Assembly: GCA_035578155.1 (NCBI GenBank)
Contig: JAPWDM010000007.1
Span: 30,540,413-30,604,412, forward strand
Length of the DNA: 64,000 nt
From: Brachynemurus nebulosus
Taxonomy: Eukaryota; Arthropoda; Insecta; Neuroptera; Myrmeleontidae
Direction of reading: 5' to 3'
In this document: positions 14,094 to 25,688 of the stretch, piece by piece
Layout: every line of letters starts with the position of its first letter
How positions within the stretch are numbered: position 1 is the stretch's first letter
The notes under the pieces: generated by a model
Seen by the model: only the letters and a program-made list of their open reading frames with translations
What the model was told of the DNA's origin: nothing
Databases searched by the model: none
Made by a program: the position numbers and the translations under genes

Positions 14094-14850
14094 TATACAG
14101 GATGTTCCTAATAAAATTGCCTAGTTAAAAATTATGTAGGAGCACTAAGCCCGTCGAATGCTGTTTCCAAACTTCTCAAATTCCATGTAGTTTAGCAACT
14201 AGAAGCAAACCAAAAAAAAAAAAAAAACCATAATTCCAAATTTCTTTTACTCTTCCAATAATTTCTTACTGGTAAAAACTACGGTATTTTTATCTGTATC
14301 TTATTTTAAATATCTTCTCAGAATTTTCCTCTGACTACCTGTTTTCGAGTTATGATCCCGAATTTTTGTTTTTCTTATGGAACAATTAAATTGTTTTTTT
14401 TCTTTCTCTGTTTCTATCTATATATGTTAAATTTTGCTTGAAAAATAACCTCAAAAATAAGAAAAAAAAATATATTTTTTGAAAAATTTAGGTAAAGTTT
14501 AGGTAAAAAAATGAACAATTTTCTTAATACACTTTTCTCAAATTTTTTCTCAAATATCGATAGAAAGGGGAGAAGAAAAGTTATTTAACTGTACCAAAAT
14601 CTACTTCAAATTACATAAGAAAAAACAAAAATTCGCGGTCATAACTCGAAAACCGATAGTCATAGAAAAATTATAAGAAAATATTCAAATTCTACATAAG
14701 AAAGTGAAGAAAAGTTATTCGAAAAAAAAAAATTGAAATTATGGGCTCTTTAGCATACGATGCGTCTAATGCTTTTAATTGGACCGAACGAAACTGTATC
14801 GCTTGCAAGATCTCAATGCTGGCAATTTTACCAAAAACACGCTGTATATA
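14094..14850. mobile_element. DNA-transposon-like element with TACAG…TTGCC ends
   Basis: Inverted ends: the left begins TATACAGGATGTTCCTAATA and the right, complemented, begins TATACAGCGTGTTTTTGGTA; both continue AAATTGCC (22 of 28 bases match). It is about 750 bp. The TATA at each end could be a TA or TATA duplication. This end type (TACAGGGTGTT-like) is common among insect non-autonomous elements. No coding sequence. Confidence 0.65.
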
Positions 14851-17623
14851 TCTGCGAAAGTTTTATTCGCATTAAAAAGTATCCTCAGACGTCGGACAAA
14901 ATGTTTATGACGGACCGTGGATGAACAGGCGAGCAGCTTTTATAACCGGAGAATAGTGTAGTAACAGCTGATGCTCTACCGCACTGATGTCCCCCCGGCC
15001 CGCACACCGCCAACACCCGCCGTTGTTCAATGAAAAGCTATCATCCGTACACCCGTTTCACCGCAACTCAATCCCCAGCTCTAACACCGTCCTCTTTAGC
15101 GCTCTATAATAAATTTTTTTCTTCGAAAAAAAAAAAAAAAACACCAATAATATGATTCAACAAGTTTACGTGAGCAGAAAAGAGATAACAATAGCATAAA
15201 ACTAGTACAGTACTAATTAAAAATATTTATGTTTTGCGAATAATTTTTTTTTTTGTCGACTTCGAACACTTTTGAGGAGGATATTAAAGTTTTATATTTA
15301 TTGTATGACGTGGTACCCTGAAGTTTTAAAACAGAAAACAATTAACGCCACCTACGCATCTCAAAACGACAACTAAACTTGTGCAATTCTCAACAAGATG
15401 CTCAAGTAAAAATCATTAAGAGATTACTACCGTGAAATTTTGGAAAGTTTTTAATTTTTGCCTAAAAATTTCTTACATTTATAATATGAAGAATGTCAAA
15501 AGTTAGCAGTTATAGTGAAGTGAAGCACTCGACCCTATAATCCAGGGTCTTGGTGTAGAGTAAAAATTTAAAGGGAAATTTGAAAGGTAAAGGTTAATAT
15601 AAAACAAAATCCTTTTTTTTTAAATCAGTTGATTATTCCGGGCTATTTAAAACTGGTATTATGAAAATAAAAATATTTATATTACTTAAAAGTAAATGTA
15701 TCTGTTACCCTAACACCATTTCATTTTTATTAAGAAAATATATTTTTTCTACTCCTACTACTAAAAGTAAGATTTTGTGCACGGCTAACTATATGTAAAA
15801 ATTAACAATTGCCCACACTGTGCGGAAATAGCAGTGGGAAATTATTTGGCACAGTTTAATATAATAAAAAAGTTGGCTATGGCTTATTTAATGTATAATG
15901 TCATATGTAATTCTAAAAATATACATATGTATATGTTGATTATTTATTATAGTTTCAAAGTATGCTTTGGTAAAAATTTGAACATCTTACCACTAACATT
16001 GTAAATTTAAAAATTTTTTACTACTTATTTAAATTTTATTTTAATTATTTATGTTAAATTTTACGAAAAAAAGGTGCTCGTAGAAAAAGTATAGTGTAAA
16101 ATACGTGGGAAAAGCTTATTTCTCACTCATATGAATTGTTGCACTCCCCCTGCGGGCTCGCGCAACAAACTCATATTCGTGAGAAATAAGCCCCTTTTCC
16201 CACTTATTGTACAATATACTATTTCATTATGCTCAGGAAAATCTTCAGACAAATTTTTTTTTTCAAAATATTTTTATTTAGTTTGTTAAAATTGTTAAAA
16301 AGATTCACATATTATTAAACTCGTAAATCGTACTTCGTTCCTTTTTTGCGTACCAGCCTTTAATATTTATTTTTATCAATGATTCCCATATTTAGCACTT
16401 CAAATATACATTTTACTAAAATTCGGTCAAGGCAGCTACTTTAAGATTTAGTATATTTGAAACTCAATGCAAAAATTTGCGATATTGTATTTCTTTTAAA
16501 TACTTATAAAAACTCAGTTGAAATTTTTTAATAGTAATTTTTACACAGGGGCAAACAGAAAGGTTCAAAAAAGTTATTCCAGTGTTTGTTCTTTTATTTA
16601 AATTTCTTTAATTAAAAAAACTTTCCTTAAAGTTAACTTTCTCGTAGTATTAAGTGTAATATCGTGGTCTTTTATGGGTGAACCAATGATCGAATGTAAG
16701 AGTGTCAATTTATTTTTTACAACATTTAAAAAAAAGATAAAGAAACAAAACTTAAAACGTGCTTTATAAAGATGGAATGTTTTTTTTTAAACCTATCACG
16801 ATTTCGGACATTCCTACAATAACGTTACAAGTGAAAATGAAAAAAAATCTTAACACTACATGTGAATTGTGGTAAATGCGATCAAAATGCCTTCATCACA
16901 TTAATAATTTTTTAGCGCGCATGTGACGATTTTAGAAAGGAATAATATCAATACAGTATAAGTACACTTAGCCCCCGCTTTACACGATAAAAAACAATTT
17001 TATCCGGGCTTAGGGTTCGCAATTTCGCATGGCATACAAAACAGATCATTCAGTGAGACTGAAATTGTTAAGTCGAATTTGATCATTTTTATTCCCATTT
17101 AAAGTTCCTGTAGGATATTAAAATAATGTTGCATATTACACTCCTGATAAAGTTATAGCCTTCATTTTATCTCAAGCTAACGTTTCTTTTGACAGTAATG
17201 GCTAAATCAATTTGGATTCAAAGTTTCCGTGGGATCAAAACTTCACTTTATGTTTCCGAAGTCAGGTTTTAGTTTCAAACTTGATTCCAATTTTCTCGGT
17301 TAACTTTTTACCAGCATATTTGTTTGATTTCAATTTTAAGCGCAACTTAAAAACTTACACAATTTTTTTTTTTTTTAAATCAATTGATCGGAATGAGCGT
17401 TGAGGCACAGTTTGAGTGAATATATACGTATACATATATATGTATATGCAAAATTGAAAACACATTTAGTATAGAATTTAAATAGTATCGTAGAACGGCT
17501 GAGTTGTTAGTTTACCATCAATCAAATAATGCCATCCGAGGCATTATAAAATGCAAACGTACAGCAGTACCATATTAATAAAGAGCAAACAGAATACTGT
17601 CTAACAGAGTTGTATAAATTATG
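14851..17623. other. Gene-free DNA with a GC-rich patch at 14880-15110
   Basis: The patch (CCCCCCGGCCCGCACACCGC and CAACACCCGCCG) stands out against AT-rich surroundings; no frame is supported. The palindrome at 16088-16210 is the only other structure seen. Confidence 0.5.
16088..16210. repeat. Imperfect palindrome, 123 bp
   Basis: The left arm contains GTGGGAAAAGCTTATTTCTC, ACTCATATGA and TTGTTGCA; the right arm, complemented, contains GTGGGAAAAGGGGCTTATTT, CTCACGAATATGA and GTTTGTTGCGC. Arms are about 55 bp, separated by a GC-rich loop (CCCCCTGCGGGCTCG). Possibly a very small inverted-repeat element. Confidence 0.7.
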
Positions 17624-17627
17624 TTAA

Positions 17628-17836
17628 GGATGTTTGGGAGGTACAATCCGAAAAATCCTCAGAATGTACTCAGCTCTTGTAGTCAGCTGAAAATGTATTG
17701 TACAATCAGTTGTAGTGATAGCTATTATTTAACAAAGATAACTATTTATTTACCTCATAGTTTGTTATACAATGCAATTATTCACGAATTTCTAATTTCA
17801 TGTTCATTTATCTCCGATTGTACCTCCCAAACATCC
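17628..17836. mobile_element. TTAA-flanked MITE (piggyBac-like), 209 bp
   Basis: Perfect 21-bp inverted ends beginning GGATGTTTGGGAGGTACAAT, flanked exactly by TTAA at 17624-17627 and 17837-17840. TTAA duplication is diagnostic of piggyBac-type transposition. Non-coding interior. Confidence 0.85.
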
Positions 17837-17840
17837 TTAA

Positions 17841-19016
17841 AGAGCATTCTAACGGACCCACAGCCAGTACCAATATATTTCATTTTTTTTTTTTAAATAT
17901 ACACTCATAATAATTTTTGGGTTTCATCAGACAAATTTTGTGTGATGATGATCATATTAATCGAAACACATCGAAAATTAACTGATTAAAAGTGGTATTT
18001 TTGCAAAATAAAGTGTTTTGCAAATTATTAGCAAAATATTATTTTGTTTAAAAATTGGTCCAATTTTTTTGTAACAGTCCAACCCCTTGTGTAAGTATAA
18101 AAAAGACAAACTATCTTTTTCCGAAAAAAATTAAATTTGTCTACAGTTCAAATGACTGTTTACATTTAGTTGTCTTTTTTTATTTAATTAAAGTTGCTAC
18201 TTTTATTTGTTAGCTTATATAGCTTTTTCATGTTTGATTATTCAGTTTTTATGTGTACTTAAAAATTAATTTATCTTTTAGAAAAAAATTCTTTCAACAT
18301 CTTTTCTAAGAAAAGCGATTAATTTGTGTAAACAATATCATTTTATCAATTTTTCGGAAAATTAATTTTTAAAAAAAAAATTTAATATATAAACGGTGTA
18401 CATATTAAAAATTTCCTTTTTAGAAAAGTATATGCGGCCCTGTAAGGAATTTTGTGTTTCCCTCACTAGATACAAGTATAGCGTTCTACTGATATAACAA
18501 ATTCTTGCTAATCCGCCTACGAATCATTTACATATCCGGTAAAAAACCCACGATCGTCAAAACATTAACTTACATAATATATAGACTAAGAGCCATCGCG
18601 CGCTTTGTTCAAAGAGTTTTCGATCGACTGAAAGACTCTAAAAATAGATAAAATTATACAAATATTCACAGGGTTTTTATGAAAATTATTGTTTTCTGAA
18701 TTTTATTACGGAAAAAATTCAGTTACTTTTCTTCGTAAAATGCACCATTTCTGAGATATTTAAAATCCATAGATCAATTCAAAAAGATGACAATTGCATT
18801 AAAGTTGACTTTTAGGGTTCCGCACCTTAAGTAGTGTAATAGTTGCTGAAAAAAATATTTTAAATAAAAATTTTTGTATATACACTACGACCTCGAAACT
18901 CGAAACGGATGCAAAGATCGTCTTTAGAAATTTATTCAACAATCTCAATCAAAATCCGACAAGCAGAAATAGGAACAGAGTATAATAGATTAATCTTTCA
19001 AAACGAGCCCTACATA
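17841..19016. other. Gene-free AT-rich DNA
   Basis: Nothing recognised beyond a short stretch near 18810-18830 (TTAGGGTTCCGCACC) that resembles the ends of insect dispersed elements. Confidence 0.5.
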
Positions 19017-19018
19017 TA

Positions 19019-19917
19019 GGGTCAAGTTGCCTATTATGAGATAGTCGCCTAATATGAGATAGCAGGTTATTTCGTTTATATGACCAGATATTTACAATTA
19101 TGTCCCTCGCACACATAAGCAGAATCGAAACATCAAACTTTTTGCTAGTTTCGCTAAATTTTCGCCGAATGGACATTCTGTGCCAACAAAAATTTGTTTT
19201 TTAATGCTAAAAAAAAATTACATATTGTGTTTTTATGTTATGTATTTCCTTTGTTTATCGTATAATTATTTGCAACTTTTTTTCACGAAAAGTGCACATA
19301 TTGTATTAATGATTTATCACGTATTTCTGTCAATACTTTGCCTAAGAAAAAAAAACATGACCTAAAAACTTGTAGTGTTAAATAATTTCTAATATGAGAC
19401 ACCCAACGACTCCGAATATGAGGTATCTCATTTTAGGAACTAGGTGTGTCATATTAGGAAATTATTAACTTTAGAATTTGAGAACACGTTATTTTAGTTA
19501 TGCAGAGAGTTAATTACATGTAAATTTCCCGCACACCTTTATATGATCGAAAGATTTAAAGTAATTGTAAGTATGACGTACAAATAAACCATTAAAACTG
19601 AAGTCTGTTATTATTTTAACTTAATATTAATTAATAAAAGTATTATTTATAAATTGTTTTCTTAGAATTTTCTAATATAAGACAGTATCTCATATTAGGA
19701 TCCTTTACTATCTCATATTAGGAAACCTTTTTTTTGGATGACCAAAAATCACACTTTTGACAAACTTCCCAGTTGAACTACTATTAAATTTTTACTTCTG
19801 GCAGTAAAACTAGAATATACTTTCCATAGACTAGAGGTGATTTTATTAGCTAAAGTCGAATATTTTTAGAAAAACACGGCTTTAAAAAAAGGTATCTCAT
19901 AATAGGCAACTTTACCC
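19019..19917. mobile_element. Mariner-like MITE with repeated internal end motif
   Basis: An 899-bp element flanked by TA (19017-19018 and 19918-19919). The ends start GGGTCAAGTTGCCTATTATG and GGGTAAAGTTGCCTATTATG, matching over 25 bases with one difference. The interior carries further copies of the end motif TATCTCATATTAGGA in both orientations (near 19051, 19390, 19425, 19446, 19676, 19686 and 19709). No transposase frame. Confidence 0.8.
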
Positions 19918-19922
19918 TATTG

Positions 19923-19966
19923 CACCACCACCACCATCCTCCACCACCATCAACCACCACCACATT
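19923..19966. repeat. CCA-rich imperfect simple repeat
   Basis: CACCACCACCACCATCCTCC followed by CACCACCATCAACCACCACC; it directly abuts the right end of the mariner-like element at 19917. Confidence 0.8.
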
Positions 19967-20641
19967 CCCTCCGTAGCTCTCCCTTAAACCTTAAAATAAA
20001 CGCATTTGTATATTTATTGAACCGGAATCTCTGAAGACAATAGACAAACAACAGTAATAAAATGAATAAGATTTGCAATACAAGCTTACAGATACTCAAA
20101 CTCAATCACACGATTCCCATCTCAATTATAGCTCCATCCCACTCTGCGTACTTGTGTCATCCTTTTTTACCAATAAAAAATATCGAAGTTCACTTGTTTG
20201 TATGTATTACATACGTACATACCAATTGAGAAAAATTGAGATTATCAGTAAAAAGACGTATCGAAAAACTGAATTTATTTTCATAAAATAGCAGAAAAAT
20301 CCCTGTCAGAGCTAAGTTTTCTCATTTGCGTGAGAATAGATTTCGTCGTGCAATGCAATCACTGGCATCACTAGAATGGAGCAAAAAGGGGTGCAACATT
20401 AAATACCCTTGTCGCAGCTACCCGCATAACACAACGAATTCCCGATTACAAAAATTACTTTTTTTCGAAAATCCGCTAAGATATTTTATGTGATTTTTCC
20501 GGTTTTTATAATGGTGTAATAACAATTTCAAATTTTCAATTATGGCAAAAGGATTAAAAATTGTACCAAAAACGCGAAAATTCTTAAAACTCTAAATTTT
20601 ATTATCCTAAAAAAGTCTTAAAATGGAATAGTTTTCAATAA
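19967..20641. other. Gene-free DNA, contains one copy of a dispersed repeat
   Basis: 20405-20480 (CCCTTGTCGCAGCTACCCGC then ATAA…AATTCCCGATTACAAAAATT) resembles 59010-59090. Nothing else seen. Confidence 0.5.
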
Positions 20642-20645
20642 TTAA

Positions 20646-21106
20646 GGGAAGGTTTACTCGAGAGTCCTTAAAAATTATGTATTTTTCTAGAATTTTTTTC
20701 TCAAGAACGGAAGTAAATATCAATTTCAAATTTTGTGCACATATTTATTAAGTATTAAACTACACAAAAACAATTTTTCAAGGAAAAATATAAAAAAGTG
20801 TCCATTTTATAGATAGTGCAGTGTGACAATCCGAAAATCAGCAGAAAACTGGATTCGGTTAATGTGCAAGAATCTTGTTTTTAAATTATTTTCAGTAAAA
20901 TCACTTTGGGAACATATTCTACACATAATTTGCTATCAATTTCGGCAAAAAAAAAATCGATTTTTTTTTATCAAATCTCAAGTAAACCTTCCCTTAAATT
21001 ACTTTCAGCAAAATCACTTTGGGAACATATTCTACACATAATTAGGTACCAATTTTTGCAAAAAAAAAAATGGATTTTTTTTAACGACTCTCAAGTAAAC
21101 CTCCCC
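20646..21106. mobile_element. TTAA-flanked MITE with duplicated 3' end
   Basis: A 461-bp element flanked by TTAA (20642-20645 and 21107-21110). The ends are GGGAAGGTTTACTCGAGAGT and GGGGAGGTTTACTTGAGAGT (19 of 21 match). The last 113 bp are tandemly duplicated (20881-20993 and 20994-21106), so the element holds an internal second right end followed by TTAA at 20994. Confidence 0.82.
20881..21106. repeat. 113-bp tandem duplication, two units
   Basis: Units 20881-20993 and 20994-21106 share the blocks TTAAATTA, AAATCACTTTGGGAACATAT and TCTACACATAAT, a poly-A tract and the TTTACTTGAGA-complement end. It is part of the TTAA element. Confidence 0.8.
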
Positions 21107-21169
21107 TTAATCACGAGAAAGCATAGTAAAAAAAGGATAAAGTAAAAAAAAGTAAAATAAGTTTATATG

Positions 21170-21322
21170 TACATAAACAAACATAGCCCGCTCTCTGTCT
21201 AGGCACCATATGTATGACAGTGGTGCAGTGTGCTCTACTATACATTACGTATGGTACAGCACATCAAACCACTGTGATATCTATTGTGCCTAGACAGAGA
21301 GCCAGCTACGTTTATTTATGTA
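21170..21322. repeat. Long near-palindromic hairpin, 153 bp
   Basis: The two halves are inverted copies of about 69 bases: the left starts TACATAAACAAACATAGC with an inner block CTCTCTGTCTAGGCACCATA; the right, complemented, starts TACATAAATAAACGTAGC with an inner block CTCTCTGTCTAGGCACAATA. Only about 15 bases separate them (21239-21253). Mismatches are scattered, about one in five. It could be a very small inverted-repeat element or a hairpin RNA precursor. Confidence 0.75.
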
Positions 21323-22280
21323 TTAGTGTATTAGTTGTCAAGACAGTGTACCAGTTGGGTATTTCCTCATATTTAAAATGGAATTGAGAGCCTGGTTGCT
21401 GCTATAACCGAAGTTATTATAAATGGTTTATTTGTTTGATAATGCGATTTCTCAGCGCTTCCCACATACCTATAAACCTCCGCTAAAAGACCACACACAT
21501 TTCAATGAGATATTACGCAATATACTCGTATATAGTAATAATAAACATTTGCCGGAAGTTAACGATCACTAGGTGGTTGCTGTTACGAGTCCCACTTTCA
21601 TACCAATTCAAAGAAAAATATATTTACCCAGCGCCTTCACCGTGATTAAAAGCTCTCGTATTATAATAATAGATATCAAAGAAAACTTGATATTAAAATA
21701 TCTGATTGTATGTAGTGACACCTACATTAAGATTGAAATAAATTCATTTGAAAATTACAATGCAAATTTATGCAATTTTTGTTTGGAATACAAGTGTAGT
21801 CAACAGTTCGGTGATAGGCTTGGAGGAGAACGGGTCAATAAAAAAAATTGAATAGATTTAGCTGACTGATTTTATAAAATCAAAATTTCTCATGGAGTTT
21901 TGCGTTCTAGAATCACAATTTTACAAATATGTATTACAATATTTATTTAAAAATATGTTATTTATTTGAATTGTATCCAAATTTTCTTACTATTCTGAAA
22001 ACTATATTAATTTTAGCAATTAATCTGAAAGCATTGTATCTACCCAAATATCTTTTGAAGACTAGTATAATAAAATATTACTTCGGACCTACCGTTAGCC
22101 GAGATCCATTTACCTCTTTGATAATTTTATCCATCAAATTTTCTGTGTCAAAATTAGTAAGGTTACAACGGTTTTGTATCAAACGTAGTAAGGTTGCAAC
22201 AGTAAGGTTACAGTGATACAGGAATTTTAAGACAAGAATACATTTTTTCTAATCGGTTATATAATTATGGAGATTAGCAT
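21323..22280. other. Gene-free AT-rich DNA
   Basis: It holds AGTAAGGTTAC repeats near 22157-22220, related to those at 504-880. No supported exon. Confidence 0.5.
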
Positions 22281-22540
22281 CAGTTGGGGCGAATCTAGAC
22301 AGTAGGGGCGAATCTAGACAGAGCTGCCTCTCGATATTTCTTCGTCAGTGTTATGACCGTACAAGGTCATAGATCAATTTATGCTACTGAATTTTGTCAG
22401 TTATGAGTTAGTCATCAAAGAAAAGCGGTGAACGTAACATCTTTATATTTTGTTATTTTACAGGCGCATTGTTTATAATTTTTAAAAATAACGCGCGTTT
22501 TGAAATCTTATAAAGAAACTGCTGTACAAAAAAAAAACAG

Positions 22541-22541
<1 letters not shown>

Positions 22542-22611
<70 letters not shown>
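22542..22611. repeat. (TA)n microsatellite, about 70 bp
   Basis: Uninterrupted TA dinucleotides inside the pogo-like element. Length is likely to vary between individuals and assemblies. Confidence 0.95.
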
Positions 22612-22615
<4 letters not shown>

Positions 22616-23079
22616 AGGGACTAGCAACAAAATATTTGGCGTTTTTAACAATATATGTACCAAAAATGAAAGCTATATTGTGCTTAATTTATTTTTTTTT
22701 TTATAAATTGATTTAAAAAAAATTGTCTATAGGTGAGACGAATTTATACACCATGGTGCGTCAATATAAAAAGATAGTGGGTATAAACTACATAAACTGT
22801 AGTCTAGATAACATAAAATAGGCTCTTTTCAACAGAGGCGCAACAACCGGGGAGGTCCAAGGAGTCCGGAGCCCTTAAAATTACCTGAAAATTTTCCCTT
22901 CAATTTATTTTATTTATATTAAAAAGTAAAATTTTTAGTGGTTTACTAATATTTTTTATTTGAAAATCAACATTTTCGGAGGCGACATTTTATTACAACA
23001 TTTTCCATTGTTATCGGAGAACTGCGTTATCAAAAAAATTGATAATTTAAATTTTTGTTGGACCCCCTGTAGATATGTG

Positions 23080-23202
23080 GTTGTTGCGGCCCTGCTTTCC
23101 GATATTAAAAATAAAAGAGAATCGCTCAGACAAGCTGCTGAATATTTCCATGTTCCCAAATCGACCTTGTATGATAGGCTCAAAGGCAAATCGAAATAAA
23201 AT
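23080..23202 (+). pseudogene. HTH_psq DNA-binding remnant of pogo-like transposase
   Basis: The frame reads ALLSDIKNKRESLRQAAEYF then HVPKSTLYDRLKGKSK and a stop. The pattern SLR-AA--F-VP-STL-DRLKGK is the pipsqueak/CENP-B-type helix-turn-helix found at the N-terminus of pogo transposases. The DDE domain is absent, so it is a fragment. The same piece is also found in host psq-domain regulators, but its position inside inverted repeats favours a transposon origin. Confidence 0.75.
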
Positions 23203-23578
23203 TCATTTAAATCCAAAATGTTTTATTCCACCCATCAAAAGTCATTCGCTGATGCAGTTATTTATCTTAGCGAATTTCCAGATTGGAAATTCAGCTATTT
23301 TTATCTTTTTATATCCAATATTACCCATATGCATGACTGAATGTGATTTATATTGCCAATAAAGCACTGTCCAATTTCGCCCCACAGATAGGGGTGAATC
23401 CTAGACACTATATACAAAAAAAAAAAAATGCAGTACCAATTTTGATATTTTTATTACTGCCCTATATGCTCGTAATATTAAAGCATTTAAATTACTTTTT
23501 TAGAATTTTTTAGATAAACTCGAAACAATTTATTGCCAAAAAAAAAACTGAAAAAATCGTCCAGATTCGTCCCAACTG

Positions 23579-24796
23579 ACGATACGAAAAGACTGATTGC
23601 ATAGCTTTCTTTTTATGTCACCGAAGGATGACATATTAATCTCGTTGTGTGATTATAGTGGGGGAAAAATTAATAATAATAATAATAATAATATATAATA
23701 TAATAATTATAGAGTTGTACATGCATATATTGAATAAACACAAGAGGGCTGTATTCTCACTGTACTTAAAAAACGAGCCAAAAAATCATAAATTAACACT
23801 TTCACTGAGGTGACATTACTTAGTGCGTGTCAAAAACACGCACTTTTTTTAATATTAAATCAGTCCGTAAAAAAAATTAGAAAAACCAATAAATGTTCTA
23901 GCTGGGTAGCACACATAAAAGCGTTGTGCCTCGACCCAATACTAGTCTACAAATTAAAAATATTAAAATATTTCAAATTACTAGACTAAAATGCCACCTT
24001 CAATTTCAAACGTGCTTCGTGCACGCTAAAATGGTTAAATGACGCGCAGGAAATTAATGACGTATATATAATAAATAACTTTTTAAATGTATCCCTTGCT
24101 TCTATTGTATGCGAAACAATGTGAAACTTTTAATTTTTTTTTTGTATATACCTAGATCGTTGAATATTGTTTAAAAATTAACATTCAGTGAAAAACAATA
24201 CGGTTATTGTTTAGATTGTTAATTAATATCGAGTGATACGTTATATTGACTGAAATGTGTTACTCTATTGCTCCGCTTTGTCAATAGAAAGAAATTGTTA
24301 TACGGCTTTTATGAAAAAAAAAACGGCTCATACACATAAAAAATAAAAAAAAACACTTATTGTACGAGTTACCGTAATTTTTTCAATTTCCATTCTGTTT
24401 GTATATTTAATGTGATACATTTCAACATTTGTTATACAAATGTTCTGTTGTCAAATATTTGCCTGTGAGCCGCCTCTCACGGGTCCCCTTACAGTTTTTT
24501 TTTTTTTTTTTTTTTGTAAATACCTATCATTTTTCATTTTACAAAACATTTACTAGACGTGAATTTGAACGATTTTTATGTATGACACGTTCTACAAGTG
24601 ACTTAAGTTCTATTTACAATTTTTCAATAGTTAAATTTGTTCTATGTTCTGATCATTGAAATATCGATTTGCTTGCGAGAATACTAAAGTGCCGCCGGAA
24701 GCATTGTGATCACTGCCTGGTACATGAAATGAATTCTTTGTTTTTCTTGTTACTATGGAAACAAATTTAATTTTAATTTTTGCAATTATTTGACAG
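23579..24796. other. Gene-free AT-rich DNA
   Basis: It holds a TAA microsatellite and a short block (24668-24714) shared with 39566-39604. No supported exon. Confidence 0.5.
23670..23692. repeat. (TAA)n microsatellite
   Basis: About 23 bases of TAA repeats, followed by a TATAATATAAT tract. Confidence 0.85.
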
Positions 24797-24799
24797 TTA

Positions 24800-25241
24800 G
24801 GCCCGATTTACATTAACGCTCCGCCTCCGGTTCGATAAAATATTCTTACACAATAAACAATGAGTGTATTCACATCATCGCTCTGATATCGGTTCGATAT
24901 CAGTCACGGTTCGCTTTCGCTCCAACGTCACTCCAATATCAATACCACTCAAGTAATATTTTATCAGAGCGATATCAGACTTGTTATGACTTGTACCTGT
25001 AGTGTAAACATTATTTTGATTCCACTCCACTCCGCTTGCATTCAGTTGTTATGAAAAGATATTTGTATCGAACTGAGACCGAACTGGGAGCGTACCTAGA
25101 GTGGCATCATAATGTGAGTAGAGAACGAATAGGTAGGTACCAGCATGATATCAGCACTGTAATGTGAACACAACAAAACTACATCGAATCGGGAGCGTAG
25201 TGATATCGTACCGAGAGCGGAGCGTTAATGTAAATCGGGCC
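24800..25241. mobile_element. Harbinger-like MITE, short copy
   Basis: A 442-bp element with ends GGCCCGATTTACATTAACG and its complement, flanked by TTA (24797-24799 and 25242-25244). It is an inverted-orientation relative of the element at 9630-10437, with the same internal GATATCGG-CCGATATCAG palindromes and the same order of segments. It lies about 450 bp upstream of the start codon of the 25.7-kb gene, so it may sit in that gene's promoter region. Confidence 0.82.
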
Positions 25242-25244
25242 TTA

Positions 25245-25688
25245 AGCTAATCGGCATATTTGACTTTTGGGTATTATGAAGCCACATAGGAGAGACAAGA
25301 TTACATTACATTTTTTTAAAATTTAATCTGAAAAAACCCCAATTCACGCCTTTAGACTGAAACACCGCCTAAAATATCATTTTATTAAGTAGTATATTTT
25401 ATGGAAAAATTTCTAAGCATTATTCTGAGTATTGTTCAAATGCATGTATGTGTATATATGTTTTGTAAACGAACCAAATTAAAAAAAAAATCAAGTATAT
25501 TACCGCACAAAGAGTATAAATGAACAAGGGTTAAGGATTGGCACATTTGCAACTTGTAAAGGGTCAAATAATCAGTTTGAATTATGTAAATTGCAATCTA
25601 TAGAGCTCACTCCACATATATTATCTGTTTTAACAAATTAAACTAGAATTTTTTTTTTTCAAAAATTTTCACCAAAATATGTTTTTAG
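25245..25688. other. Upstream region of the 25.7-kb gene
   Basis: AT-rich. It likely contains the 3' part of a 5' intron or the 5' untranslated region; the CDS start follows a T-rich tract ending in AG at 25688. No clear core promoter was identified. Confidence 0.4.

Larger units (their letters stand above)
22281..23578. mobile_element. Pogo-like DNA transposon remnant
   Basis: A 1,298-bp element with inverted ends CAGTTGGGGCGAATCTAGAC and CAGTTGGGACGAATCTGGAC (18 of 20 match). Extra copies of GGGGCGAATCTAGACA occur just inside the left end (22305) and near 23390. It encloses an HTH_psq coding remnant and a long TA microsatellite. A TA duplication is not visible, so the outermost borders may be eroded. 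CAGT ends with a psq helix-turn-helix point to the pogo/Tigger group. Confidence 0.72.

Noticed and set aside
22500..22706. 68-residue frame containing a Tyr-Ile repeat
   Set aside because: It is the translation of the TA microsatellite, not a gene.
22281..23578. Repeated GGGGCGAATCTAGACA blocks as a CRISPR-like array
   Set aside because: The spacing is irregular, the copies are in both orientations and lie at the ends of a transposon in a eukaryotic genome.
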